NCBI GenBank assembly: GCA_945948515.1
Contig: CAMFBH010000001.1
Coordinates: 62,001 to 126,000 of the forward strand
Direction: 5' to 3'
Length of the DNA: 64,000 bases
From: an uncultured Clostridia bacterium
Lineage (GTDB): Bacteria; Bacillota; Clostridia; Oscillospirales; Acutalibacteraceae
Positions 47,401-54,983 of the stretch are shown here, piece by piece. The notes under the pieces are model-generated. The model was not told the DNA's origin. It made no database searches and was given only the letters and a program-made list of their open reading frames with translations. Positions within the stretch are counted from its first letter, which is position 1, and the number at the start of each line of letters is the position of its first letter. The translations under genes and the position numbers were made by a program.

Positions 47401-49291
47401 TAAGGCTTCTGCTTTTTGCATATGTTTCTGCATAGGATCCGGCAACACCGTAAATAGTTTTAAGCGGTGCAGAAGTAAATACACTTGTTCCGATTTTTGT
47501 TAAAACAGAGGGCATATATATTTCCTGAAGACCGCTCTGCATAAACGCATATGTATCAAGCTTTTTAACTCCGTTTCCGAGAACAACCTGCTTCAAGCTC
47601 TTACAGCCTTTGAAGGCGCTGTTGCCCACGGAAGAAACAGTATCCGGAATATCAACACTTACCATTGCAGTGCAGTTGTAGAAAGCATATTTACCGATTG
47701 ATTTAACACCGTCGTTAATAACAACATACTTAATCTGACCGGCATATTCGCTCCATGGAGCAACCGTTACACCACTTTGGGTATAATCCTGCATTGTTGT
47801 ATTTCCGCTGATTGTTAGGACACTTGTTGATGTATTGAATACCCAAACAAGTCCGTCCTCAGAGGTACCTTCAAAATCAACAAGGTAGCTCGAGCCGGAG
47901 GTTTGCTTTGTTACTGCTCCAACATTTGTGTTTCCGCCGTTTTTGGACAGGTCGATATATCTTTTATGAACATAATTAATAAATCCGGGGTCTTCAACCT
48001 CATCGGTTCCGTAAAGGAGCTGCTTCTTAATTCTTGAAGCGTCCCAAGGCTTTGCCTGATCCGCTCTCTTATAAATTGTTCTGTAAACAGATTTTTCTTC
48101 ACCGTCGATAACCTTTGTTATCGGGTCACCGAGGAAGAAAATATCCTGAGTTCCTCCGTTTGCAACCTCACGCTCCTTGATTTTCAGTCTGCTTTCATCA
48201 CCTGAAATTTCAAGAATGGGTCTGTTTGAAAATTTAATTCCGTTTTTATAATATGTGTAAAAATCATCCGTATAATCAATCAAATCATCATCCGGAGTAA
48301 CATTTTCTTCGAGATAGCTTCTCATTCGGAATGTGTCTATATCAATCCGAGCTCCGCCGTTTGAATGAACAAATCCGTTTAAAACGGCGGCAGAGGTTGT
48401 TAGACTCATTGAAACCTTATTGGTATCGTCAACGGTGCATTCCGTTGAACAGTTAGGACAAATATAGGTTTTACTTCCGTCAGATGCCTCCGCAACGAAA
48501 TATATCTCCTGCGCCTCATATGAGCACGCCGGACATTTTACTCTGGTTTTTCCTCCCATCAGCCACTCTGAAATAAAATGAGTTCTGTTTTGGAGAAAAT
48601 CAAGTCCTGCATTTGTTACATTTTCAAATATATTTAAAAATGTTTTAAGATTTGTGTTTTCAATAGGGCCGGTAATGTTAAAATCTGCCTCGGGGTTTAA
48701 AACCAAAATCTGATAGTTTAAGGCATCCGGGTTTCCGCCCTTAACAATTTCACACTTTGCGGCAGAATCAACAAGCAGGTTATAAGCCGACATCTGCTCC
48801 AGCACATTTCCGAAAATTGCGCGTTGCTTGAGTTTTGCAACAACCTCAATATATCGGTAGCCGCTTTCTCCGTCTGTTGCCTCAACCGTGTCATAAAAAA
48901 TATAGCAGGTATTATCCTGAATATTATTCAGCACGGTTGCTTTTTTAGCAAGAGAATAAACCTTAATATTGGTTTCGTTAACATTTCCGCGAACATATTT
49001 AAACACTTTAACATTATTCTGCTCGTAGTATTTTTGCGCTTCCTTCATTATTTCAGCGCCTTGACCGTTATATTTAACCGGATTGAAATCGTTGATATTT
49101 GCAACGGAACTTGCTATTGCAAGGGCTGCACTGTCGGAAGCGGTTTGCAGCATACTGCGCCTATGATATGATAGACCGGAGTCTATAACAAGCGCAGTGA
49201 AGCAAAGCAAAACACTTATGAGAATAGCAACAATAACCATTACTGCGCCGTTCTCATTTTCTTTGCCCCTGAAAATACTTTTCCTTTTCAT
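41423..49291 (-). CDS. Giant TadG-like pilus-associated protein with LRR and beta-solenoid repeats
   Basis: A 2622-residue protein, the longest in the window. Residues about 12-65 (NENGAVMVIVAILISVLLCF, then QTASDSAALAIA after a Cys-free linker) match the TadG/PF13400 N-terminal anchor of Tad pilus pseudopilins. No von Willebrand domain follows. Instead there is a CxxC...CxxC zinc-ribbon-like cluster (CPAC, CPNC, about 252-285), BspA-type leucine-rich repeats (IGKYAFYNCTAMVSVDIPD, about 510-620), a helical region, then about 1700 residues (900-2600) of short beta-strand repeats of the pattern xxxYVxGNVxxxG typical of a beta-solenoid, interrupted by a second CPKC...CAYC cluster (about 2170-2203). 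It is secreted by inference. No LPxTG motif is seen. The frame is uninterrupted. Confidence 0.8.
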   Translation of the reverse strand: MKRKSIFRGKENENGAVMVIVAILISVLLCFTALVIDSGLSYHRRSMLQTASDSAALAIASSVANINDFNPVKYNGQGAEIMKEAQKYYEQNNVKVFKYVRGNVNETNIKVYSLAKKATVLNNIQDNTCYIFYDTVEATDGESGYRYIEVVAKLKQRAIFGNVLEQMSAYNLLVDSAAKCEIVKGGNPDALNYQILVLNPEADFNITGPIENTNLKTFLNIFENVTNAGLDFLQNRTHFISEWLMGGKTRVKCPACSYEAQEIYFVAEASDGSKTYICPNCSTECTVDDTNKVSMSLTTSAAVLNGFVHSNGGARIDIDTFRMRSYLEENVTPDDDLIDYTDDFYTYYKNGIKFSNRPILEISGDESRLKIKEREVANGGTQDIFFLGDPITKVIDGEEKSVYRTIYKRADQAKPWDASRIKKQLLYGTDEVEDPGFINYVHKRYIDLSKNGGNTNVGAVTKQTSGSSYLVDFEGTSEDGLVWVFNTSTSVLTISGNTTMQDYTQSGVTVAPWSEYAGQIKYVVINDGVKSIGKYAFYNCTAMVSVDIPDTVSSVGNSAFKGCKSLKQVVLGNGVKKLDTYAFMQSGLQEIYMPSVLTKIGTSVFTSAPLKTIYGVAGSYAETYAKSRSLTFKAEKLSLDSDASSIETPKYTQIVNGLSLLNKIDLGNDKALPNVYDSFDSYYKFDFDVDGKADSIKQVLSGATTVKDIIAAKRNKLDSTGTKEDIRIGIDNIVAGVTGVEHSINDLPDNYTEEQFKSYFDIDIPSAVSKTSTILKTNLISFEKSLQQNSKLDGGVDKTVSKYYTTVNSSILSKVQPSDSTLRNSVEVKAKGFADSCGYDSSSVNLYNSILAKDSNVATRIISEKVVGFGSAGLQNLNNVSFKDDGYCTYKRNSNGWYRGVNCSDGDNVVYSGTNLANNDCGIIIHSRSDVSVNGYVRSGKKTSAGQSTFTKIVLNAGTAEDPTVLYAGGSQSINGATVSSRGDIYMYPHSRLIVHGNILLEEGSLHMWDDTMIICDGNIYVKGSGYGIIEASGASNCSIICSGDIIIEGNSTNSNNGIGNASAMIAGGSFSGGKADFYCKGTVLCNGNFTSGILYNTGMITTGGTINSTGKIENSADCIIISEGGNIKSDKNGITNNGIMVTKTGSVIASGGAVTNNSSAYLSSGKNLEIGATSNFYNWVCIGGMLSGSNEVNVYGIFCVDGLAKNSDGSEASDELTASYIDGVSTNCVNVMNAAQVYIRGRVNCTGNGFVLNSSDASNAARVYIDGGLASDTGWALNTTTYLRLTTGTQLYIKGNVHFGSKDSTSMNIDASSYLYISGNLSSDTNCPVPQGALVHVGSLTMNSTLNVGVAEIEESIANHLKGALWCEGDVTVNNAVNLYGLAFIEGKLTANGLITVDDYTRSYFGNGIQATKINLWDYGYLFVKGDIVTTSSETNSIWYAENASANLIFCDGSVTSAGSLSVYDEGILLIDEQLTVQNGGIIVYTAATLFARDGITFNAATSTTGNTFYTDGDIVSNYSSKSTINSSNEIYVNYRNLVNCKVNVTVLQPNTSTEIYNDILAITGDLYLGEAGKTLTIHKGVSIVTQGYDIYLTGDVVNNGTIKCLEGNILGKGGNIYVYDADNKDYCSLTNYGIIYAEGELAVKGTNHAKNGLVWYHAGISIKNGNAKNHNSQIYADGAVTCYAAIDNFGKLYAGSDVETTTIYNAKTFSGGQNSTGVGFDSENNSVFMTDGCVNTNNGNDERTSIVVRSNAIFFVNGNVKTSRNFILGNAFMQGGTKSEEGPQQYKYMSGSTYTGLDNGIAGYILSTDVTQPGRLKVSSSTGTVGAGEVSYIDIDGKVFDEDGKVLNASDLIDQYVIYSDCANGKDGNNIRDFGLAFINGTLTTGLDSKNYVQPYGKSVLYVGGSQANGKYLNPDYAIHTHHVFTFPYSRVYCGGNLYATGGNSDGIALNEWFYTQLYINGNATFNGTVKMRDATRSIINGSVKATDYAEIGKSPSGDDEAVDGNNLCFVQCDGDFNANGYIKIYARATLNANGNVTTNPSLLKKSYLTLRHHAELRAAENITCTQADIGSCSTVYAGKNFRATLSTMKIRDNCEVSVGGNGSGNLSALSYIELGKHEDEEYKYRTWEQNKAANTNTDYESPDGNTGAGSSDESSIGSDDESHIRITCPKCGTQGTVAGGQFSSTIVEDRDTYTCAYCSEVFDDTADAFDDDGAIGGAIYVNGTIKSTTSYLKIFANTKAYATKSIRSLSYITLRHHAGLYVTTGSPDANGIMFDCDENGRLLDTNGNVVENFYVDLDTASPEYSNIYYKATVPVANGGVEEIKLYGFNVEVDDSESYDADKSKGSIYQENLYYYNSDGSKDYYAEDVEVEVDGEITTVTYYYGIQNGVLTLGEGTDLSGTKASDAVINVFVANGSITSYGDLSVNAYANLYATGNIIPYGKCYIGSKAVVYAEKDFRSTKNISISSLIQGNSVCGFELNHGAVYAGGDFKVYGCSDIEGGTINSVGNILFSSIYTNYVYDGNNIYTNPKDVDLFICSENGNIKFNSIYSTTGGITYAPNGKIEANGVYFEHYGSFIGFDININSFYINLHRAANLETLDLGWNKAGNVYLCEPVNSLN
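41450..46550 (-). repeat. Degenerate repeat array coding for the beta-solenoid part
   Basis: The protein repeats a roughly 20-30-residue unit with hydrophobic strands and G-N/G-D turns (YVKGDIVT, LYIKGNVHFG, LYINGNATFNG, YAGGDFKVYG). One pair is especially alike: SYLTLRHHAEL and SYITLRHHAGLY, whose DNA lies near 43120 and 42510. The units are diverged, so this is old coding duplication, not a simple DNA repeat. Confidence 0.65.
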
Positions 49292-49347
49292 AATATATCA
49301 CCACATTTCATAGCCCTGATGCCGTTTGGAAGTTTAACGGCAATATC

Positions 49348-50034
49348 TTAAAATATGTCGTTTGCCTTATTTAACTGTTCAACAAGGGAATCAACAATTT
49401 GCCTTGTTTTTCTTAGGTGAACCGTATAAGCTCCAACCATCTTTTCAAGCTCTGCGTCCGGATTCTGTACCGAAGCAGGTGCTTCCTTCTTTTCGCTCTC
49501 TTTTTCGGGAGCAGGTGCGTTTTTGGCACTTTCAAGTGCTTCTGCAAGCGCCTTTTTGGTTTCACTTAATTCTTTTTTTACGCCGTCGAGCTTTTCTTTT
49601 GCATGCTTTTTATCAACCTCGGCGCGCATTGCATCTCTTTTTGCAATATCTCTTTCCGAGGTAAGCGATTCAACAAGGCGGTTGAGCCTTTCATTTTCTT
49701 CCTTAATTGACTGAACCTGATCAATATCCTTTTGAATTGCTTTAAGCTTTGCCCTTGTTTCGTCAGCAGCGGCAATCGCGCTTTTTGCATTTTGCTGATG
49801 CTTGTTTGACGCTTCTTTAAGCTGCTCAATTTCACAGCTTAAAATCTCATTATTATCTTTAAATTCGCTGATTCGCGATTCGTAATTTTTTATTGCGTTG
49901 GAGTTGTTTTTCATTAAATTTGAAATGAATTCATTAACTTCCTTTGCATTATAACCTTTAACAGAACGCGAGAATCCATAGATGTTTTCCGCATCCTCCT
50001 GATTTGTTTTAACATTCTTCCTCTCAAATGCCAT
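49348..50034 (-). CDS. DivIVA-like coiled-coil protein in the Tad operon
   Basis: A 228-residue protein. The N-terminal part has YGFSRSVKGYNAKEVNEFISNLMKN (about 20-43), resembling the DivIVA/GpsB opening (F...xRGYxxxEVxxFL) that binds curved membranes. A long coiled coil rich in Lys, Glu and Leu follows (about 45-165), then a Pro/Ala/Glu linker and a short helix. It lies between the DUF192 and giant TadG-like genes. A pole- or septum-localising role for the pilus machine is conceivable, but not shown. AGGAG lies 13 bases before the ATG, rather far. Alternative: a generic coiled-coil protein. Confidence 0.65.
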   Translation of the reverse strand: MAFERKNVKTNQEDAENIYGFSRSVKGYNAKEVNEFISNLMKNNSNAIKNYESRISEFKDNNEILSCEIEQLKEASNKHQQNAKSAIAAADETRAKLKAIQKDIDQVQSIKEENERLNRLVESLTSERDIAKRDAMRAEVDKKHAKEKLDGVKKELSETKKALAEALESAKNAPAPEKESEKKEAPASVQNPDAELEKMVGAYTVHLRKTRQIVDSLVEQLNKANDIF

Positions 50035-50094
50035 GATAAAAAATCAACTCCTGATTTAACTATTTTCTTATAATAAAACAATTGAATATAACAC

Positions 50095-50451
50095 TCAATC
50101 TATTTTTTCAAATTCAAACACATCTCCGCGCTTGAGTCCGAGCCTTTTTGCCTCACCGGCATTCAACTCAATAACTTTTGCCCCGCCTTTAACCGCAGGC
50201 TTAACCTTACCCTTGGGAACGCTGTCAAAAATCTCTGCAATTTCATTGTTTTTATACAGAGTAACAACATCAATGCTGAATTTCATATTAAAGGTATGAA
50301 TTTCGTTACACGGCTCAAGAAGCAAAGCATTTCCCTGTGGCATGCTCTTGCGGAACATAAGCCCCATAAAGCGCGAAAACACATTATTCGCAACCTCGCA
50401 ATTTTCGGCAACAACCTTTGAATTGCAGGTTATTCTTACATATTTCTTCAT
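50095..50451 (-). CDS. DUF192 family protein
   Basis: A 118-residue DUF192 (PF02643) protein, a small beta-barrel domain. The family blocks are NVFSRFMGLMFRKSMPQGNALLLEPCNEIHTFNMKFSIDVVTL and VIELNAGEAKRLGLKRGD. Many DUF192 proteins are secreted, but this copy has no signal peptide. Members are often found beside Tad/Flp pilus genes in Gram-positives; that is recollection, and the function is unknown. It starts two bases after the tadC stop, so it is translationally linked to the secretion genes. Confidence 0.85.
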   Translation of the reverse strand: MKKYVRITCNSKVVAENCEVANNVFSRFMGLMFRKSMPQGNALLLEPCNEIHTFNMKFSIDVVTLYKNNEIAEIFDSVPKGKVKPAVKGGAKVIELNAGEAKRLGLKRGDVFEFEKID

Positions 50452-50453
50452 TT

Positions 50454-51410
50454 TTATTTCATTGTATCCATTACTGTCATAACGGTTGGTCCTAAAATTA
50501 CTATAAACAAAGCGGGGAAAATGAAAATCATAATGGGGATAGACATTTTAACCGGGGCTTTATTTCCTTTTTCCTTTGCTTCTTCACGCCTTGTTTCGCG
50601 AAGCTGCTTTGCCTGAACCTTCATAACATTATTAACGGGAATACCGAGCGTGCTTGCCTGAACAAGTGCGGAAACAAAGGTTTTAAGCTCGGGGATTTCG
50701 GTTGAATCGGCAAGGCTGTTCAAAGCATCCGCTCTTGAAACACCCATTTGCATTTGGCGGAAAACCGTTACAAGCTCATCTATAAACGGCCCTTCCATTT
50801 TTTCCGAAACCTTCAGCAATGCATTATCGAAGCTCAAGCCTGCATCCATACAAACCGAAAGCAAATCAAGAACATCGGGAAGCTGGCGCTTTATTTGGGT
50901 TTGATGCTGTGTTACAAGTGATTTCAAAATAAAATCCGGAAGGAAAACTCCTGCAAACGCTCCTACAAAAATTATCAGCACCGTATAAAGTGCGCCGAGC
51001 TTAAGTATAAGAGAGATACCAACAACAAGAATAATAAAAACTATTGAGCCCGCTCTTTTATAGAACTGATAATTCTGATAGCTTGTGTGAATACCTGCCA
51101 TTCTGATTAAACGCTCAGTACTTTTAACCTTGGCAACCTTCTTTTCATCAATAAACTGGCCGTTCTTTTCGTCTCTTTTTTTTCTTCGTTCTTCAAAAAC
51201 AGCGCTTATTTTCTTTACAACAGGCTGAAAAAATCTTGCATAGAAGGACTGTTCGAGCTCTTCATGTTCGATTTTAATTACTTCATCGCTTGTAATTGAC
51301 TTCATCATTTTGCGCCTTGAATCATCTGATTCGCCGCGCTTTCTCAAAACAATAATACAAAGCATAAACGCTAAGCACGCCATGCTGATTATAAAGAAAT
51401 TCCGTACCAT
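50454..51410 (-). CDS. tadC: Tad pilus inner-membrane protein TadC (T2SF domain)
   Basis: A 318-residue T2SF-domain protein. The core block PDVLDLLSVCMDAGLSFDNALLKVSEKMEGPFIDELVTVFRQMQMGVSRADALNSL is the GspF/TadC signature. There is an N-terminal helix, a cytoplasmic part, two central helices (about 120-170) and a last helix (IPIMIFIFPALFIVILGPTVMTVMD) that is the usual TadC ending. With TadB it forms the membrane platform of the pilus assembly machine, driven by the TadA ATPase. It is 31 bases downstream of tadB. Confidence 0.93.
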   Translation of the reverse strand: MVRNFFIISMACLAFMLCIIVLRKRGESDDSRRKMMKSITSDEVIKIEHEELEQSFYARFFQPVVKKISAVFEERRKKRDEKNGQFIDEKKVAKVKSTERLIRMAGIHTSYQNYQFYKRAGSIVFIILVVGISLILKLGALYTVLIIFVGAFAGVFLPDFILKSLVTQHQTQIKRQLPDVLDLLSVCMDAGLSFDNALLKVSEKMEGPFIDELVTVFRQMQMGVSRADALNSLADSTEIPELKTFVSALVQASTLGIPVNNVMKVQAKQLRETRREEAKEKGNKAPVKMSIPIMIFIFPALFIVILGPTVMTVMDTMK

Positions 51411-51440
51411 ATTCTCACCCCGATATTAGTGAACAGTAAA

Positions 51441-52439
51441 TTAATATTTAATGCTGGTAATTTTCTTAATTACCATAAGTCCGATAAGTTCAAGACCGAC
51501 ACCCAAAGCAAGAGCTATCTTGCCCGCCGTCTTTTCAAACATGGGGTCCATATATCCCGGGCTGGTAAGATTAAGCAAAAGTGTTACTATTACGGGCATT
51601 ATTCCAACAATAAGTCCGGACATTCTTCCGGTTGCCGTAGCAGATCTTATCTCTTTTTTGAGAGTATAACGCTCTTTGATTGTTTCTGAAATAGTTTCAA
51701 GAATTTCCGAAAGACTACCGCCCGTTGTTCTTTGAACCGAAATTGCAACAGCCGCGATTTTAAAATCATCACTCTTAACGCGTTTATAAATGTTATCAAG
51801 AGCCTCATCAATCGTGTAGCCCATATTCATTTCATTAACCGCTCTTGCAAACTCTTCGCTGATGGGCGGATACATATCATGAGAAATAGTTTCCATTGCC
51901 TGCTGGAATGTAAGTCCCGAACGAAGGCTGTTGCAGGCAATCATCAATGCGTCTGAGAGCTGCTCTTCAAATCCCTGTGTTCTTTTCTTCTTCTTGTACT
52001 TGATAAAGAATATAGGTCCTACAACACCCGCAATAACAAGAACAATCAAAAGAAGAAAATTTGAGGAAAACAGCGAAATTACAGATGCCGGAACAAAAGC
52101 CAAAATAATCCAAACGGTTGCAAATTCTTCGGGCTTCATCATAATGTTGGCAGCAAGAAGCTCTTCAAACAATGCATCACCTATCTTAGAAATAATGCTC
52201 CTGCGCTGAACATATTTTTCCTGAGTTTTCTTTCTGCTTTTGAATTTGCTCTTTACTGTTCTTTTGTTTTTCTGTAATACAACCTCTGCGCCCAAAGACT
52301 GACCGACAATTTTTGTTATTCTTTCCTCGGAGTTTCTGCTTGCGCGTGTAACTCTTTTGGTTATAAGGTAAGCAATTATGCCGGTTATCACTCCGTAAAC
52401 AACGGAGACAATAAGCATTTTAATTTGTAAACCAGTCAT
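51441..52439 (-). CDS. tadB: Tad pilus inner-membrane protein TadB (T2SF domain)
   Basis: A 332-residue T2SF protein, paralogous to TadC. The F-domain block is LSDALMIACNSLRSGLTFQQAMETISHDMYPPISEEFARAVNEMNMGYTIDEALDNI, followed by RTTGGSLSEILETISETIKERYTLKKEIRSATATGRMS, which is the TadB signature. It has an N-terminal helix, a basic stretch, two helices around 105-150 and C-terminal helices. Its start lies 20 bases inside the end of tadA, so their translation is probably coupled. Confidence 0.93.
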   Translation of the reverse strand: MTGLQIKMLIVSVVYGVITGIIAYLITKRVTRASRNSEERITKIVGQSLGAEVVLQKNKRTVKSKFKSRKKTQEKYVQRRSIISKIGDALFEELLAANIMMKPEEFATVWIILAFVPASVISLFSSNFLLLIVLVIAGVVGPIFFIKYKKKKRTQGFEEQLSDALMIACNSLRSGLTFQQAMETISHDMYPPISEEFARAVNEMNMGYTIDEALDNIYKRVKSDDFKIAAVAISVQRTTGGSLSEILETISETIKERYTLKKEIRSATATGRMSGLIVGIMPVIVTLLLNLTSPGYMDPMFEKTAGKIALALGVGLELIGLMVIKKITSIKY

Positions 52440-53784
52440 TATTAATCATAACTCCGTTTTCCTTGATTTTTTCAAGTGTCTTAGGCATAATTCCGGTGGG
52501 AACGAATTCACCGCGGAATCTTCCGTTGAGATCCAGCTCACCGGAGGTTTCGTATTTGAAAATATCCTGAAGCTGAACAACATCACCCTCAATACCCGAA
52601 ATTTCACTGATTGAGGTTATCTTTCTCGTTCCGTCACGAAGACGGCTTTGCTGAACAATAATATCAACCGCCGAGGAAATCTGCTCACGGATAGCTCTTG
52701 AGGGGAGCTCAAGTCCGCTCATCATTACCATTGTTTCAAGTCTTGAAATGCAGTCTCTCGGAGAGTTTGCGTGGGTTGTTGTAAGAGAGCCGTCATGACC
52801 TGTATTCATAGCCTGAAGCATATCAATTGTTTCTTTTGAACGAACCTCTCCGACAATTATACGGTCGGGTCTCATACGAAGTGCGTTAACAACAAGGTCC
52901 TGAATGGTAACCGCACCCTTGCCCTCAAGGTTTGCGGGTCTGCTTTCAAGAGTTATAACATGCTCCTGATGGAGCTGAACCTCCGCAGAGTCTTCTATTG
53001 TAACTATACGCTCATCTGCACCTATGTAAGATGACAAAACATTAAGAAGCGTTGTTTTACCTGAACCTGTACCACCCGAAACGATTATGTTGAGCTTTCC
53101 CTTAACGCAGGCTTCAAGATAATGAAGCATTTTCGGTGTAAGAGAGCCCCATTCAATAAGCTGCTGTGCCGAAATAGGTGTTTTTCCGAATTTTCGGATT
53201 GTTATTACCGGACCGACAAGTGAAAGCGGAGGGATAATAACATTAACACGAGAACCGTCGGGAAGACGGGCGTCAACCATCGGGCTTGCCTCGTCAACAT
53301 GTCTGCCGACTGCCGAAACAATTCGGTCAATCGTGTTCATAAGGTGTGCTTCATCTCTGAAATGAATATCCGTAAGGGTAAGCTTACCCTTTTTTTCAAC
53401 AAAAATCTGGTCGGGACCGTTAACCATAATTTCGGTATATTCATCGCTGTCAACCAATTTTTGAATAGGTCCGTATCCCAAAATATCGTTGAACATTTCA
53501 ACTGCTATATGAGGCTGTTCAACTCTTGGAATATTGTATTCCTCTTTGGCAATTTCTTCTGCAAGAAACGCCTGCATTTTTGCAGCGTCGATTTCAACAG
53601 ATGCGCCGGGTTTATTGAAATTCTCAATAGCGGCAAGGTGAATTTTGCGCTTTTGTTCAACAAATCTGTCTTCTGCTTCTCTTGAAGCTGATTCAGCTGC
53701 AACAGAAGAGGTGTTTTGCAAAGCGCCTGTCTGCGTATTCTGCGCGGAGGAGCCGTTGCCCTCCATTCTTGACAAAAGTCCCAT
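52420..53784 (-). CDS. tadA: Tad pilus assembly ATPase TadA/CpaF
   Basis: A 454-residue secretion ATPase (GspE/VirB11-like, CpaF group) that powers pilus extension. Walker A is SGGTGSGKTTLLNVL (near residue 239), the Asp box is IVTIEDSAEVQL, Walker B is RPDRIIVGEVRSKE, and the His box is HDGSLTTTHANSPRDCISRLE. The N-terminal all-helical part includes DILGYGPIQKLVDSDEYTEIMVNGPDQIFVEKKGKL, a TadA feature. It follows TadZ by 23 bases and overlaps tadB by 20. All catalytic motifs look intact. Confidence 0.96.
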   Translation of the reverse strand: MGLLSRMEGNGSSAQNTQTGALQNTSSVAAESASREAEDRFVEQKRKIHLAAIENFNKPGASVEIDAAKMQAFLAEEIAKEEYNIPRVEQPHIAVEMFNDILGYGPIQKLVDSDEYTEIMVNGPDQIFVEKKGKLTLTDIHFRDEAHLMNTIDRIVSAVGRHVDEASPMVDARLPDGSRVNVIIPPLSLVGPVITIRKFGKTPISAQQLIEWGSLTPKMLHYLEACVKGKLNIIVSGGTGSGKTTLLNVLSSYIGADERIVTIEDSAEVQLHQEHVITLESRPANLEGKGAVTIQDLVVNALRMRPDRIIVGEVRSKETIDMLQAMNTGHDGSLTTTHANSPRDCISRLETMVMMSGLELPSRAIREQISSAVDIIVQQSRLRDGTRKITSISEISGIEGDVVQLQDIFKYETSGELDLNGRFRGEFVPTGIMPKTLEKIKENGVMINNDWFTN

Positions 53785-53807
53785 GTGTAACTATCTCCCG
53801 AATTAAA

Positions 53808-54953
53808 TTATACGCGTTCTTTTTCCTCAATGATTTTGTCAACATACTTAACCAGATCCTTGGCAACAGCCGAACGGGGCTGGTCCGTAACAAAAGTAAG
53901 TCCGCTGTTAAGTGCGTTTGTGCAAATTCTTCTGTCGGAAGTTATTGTTGCATAAGCATGGCGTTCGATAAGATTTTCAAAATCCTTAACCTTGAGAAGG
54001 CTTGCGGTGAGTTTGTTAACAACAAGCTGAACCTTATCTGCAACTCTAAGCGAATCAAGAACATTCATTGCGCATTTTGTTCCTCTGAGACAAAGAATAT
54101 CAAGATTTGTAATCAAATGAATTTCGTCGCAGTTTTCAATCGCCGTCAGAGTTTGATCGGCAAAATTTGCTCCGAGATCAATGAGAATATATTCAAAATA
54201 GGGGCGAACATTTTCAATAATCTTCTGAATATGCTCAGGTGTAACATATTCGGCAAACTCAGGGCTTTTCGGTGCACATAAAACGGTAAGTCCCGTTGAA
54301 TGCATTTCGGCTGTTGTGTTAACCTTTTCTATCGAAATACCCTCGGGGTCCCTTGCAAGCTCAACGATTGTGTCCTTAGGCTCCATATTGAGGAAATAAC
54401 TATCGTTTCCGAACTGAAGGTTGAAATCAAGAAGGAGAACCTTTTTACCTTTGTTTGCAAGAGTAACCGCAACATTTGTTGCAACCGAGCTTGTTCCCGC
54501 TCCGCCTTTAACTCCGTAAAATCCGAGCACCTTGGAACGAACTCTTTTTTCAATTTTCAGCTGACCGAGAAGCTGCTGCTCAAGCTGATTAACTTCAACA
54601 ATACTTTTGCAGAAATCCTCGGGATCCATATCGAATGAATAAACCTGACGGATTCCAACCTTTGCCGCCTCGTTAACAAGCCGAACCGAAACATTGTCGG
54701 TCATAAGAACTACCGCACATCCGGAGCTCTGGAACTGAAGGCTCTTGATAAAATCAAAAAGCTGGTCATCTATTGTGCTTGAATTAACAGCACAAACAAC
54801 AACATCGGGAAAATATCCCTCAATTTTAAGTCTGGAGTTTTCATCAAAATCTGAATATCCGACTATCGCAAGCGAACCGTCCTTTATTTTATTTTTTACG
54901 GCAACTCTGTATTCTGTTTCATCTGCAAGAATAACAATATTAATTCTGTCCAT
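53808..54953 (-). CDS. tadZ: Tad pilus localisation ATPase TadZ/CpaE
   Basis: A 381-residue MinD/ParA-like protein (TadZ/CpaE). An N-terminal receiver-like domain (about 1-120: INIVILADETEYRVAV...SVRLVNEAAKVGIRQVYSFDMDPEDF) is followed by a deviant Walker A region VKGGAGTSSVATNVAV (near 150) and LLLDFNLQFG. The Lys-Gly-Gly-Ala-Gly-Thr pattern replaces the usual Lys before Thr, as in other TadZ proteins. EYILIDLGANF is the Walker B-like strand. TadZ proteins mark the pole and recruit the pilus machinery. It lies 30 bases from cpaB and 23 before tadA. Confidence 0.91.
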   Translation of the reverse strand: MDRINIVILADETEYRVAVKNKIKDGSLAIVGYSDFDENSRLKIEGYFPDVVVCAVNSSTIDDQLFDFIKSLQFQSSGCAVVLMTDNVSVRLVNEAAKVGIRQVYSFDMDPEDFCKSIVEVNQLEQQLLGQLKIEKRVRSKVLGFYGVKGGAGTSSVATNVAVTLANKGKKVLLLDFNLQFGNDSYFLNMEPKDTIVELARDPEGISIEKVNTTAEMHSTGLTVLCAPKSPEFAEYVTPEHIQKIIENVRPYFEYILIDLGANFADQTLTAIENCDEIHLITNLDILCLRGTKCAMNVLDSLRVADKVQLVVNKLTASLLKVKDFENLIERHAYATITSDRRICTNALNSGLTFVTDQPRSAVAKDLVKYVDKIIEEKERV

Positions 54954-54983
54954 TATGTATCCTCTTTCAAGTTAAATAATTGC

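Noticed and set aside
42680..48900. Many open frames on the plus strand inside the giant gene
   Set aside because: They lack ribosome sites and known motifs, and the long minus-strand frame is continuous with clear domains, so they are shadows.
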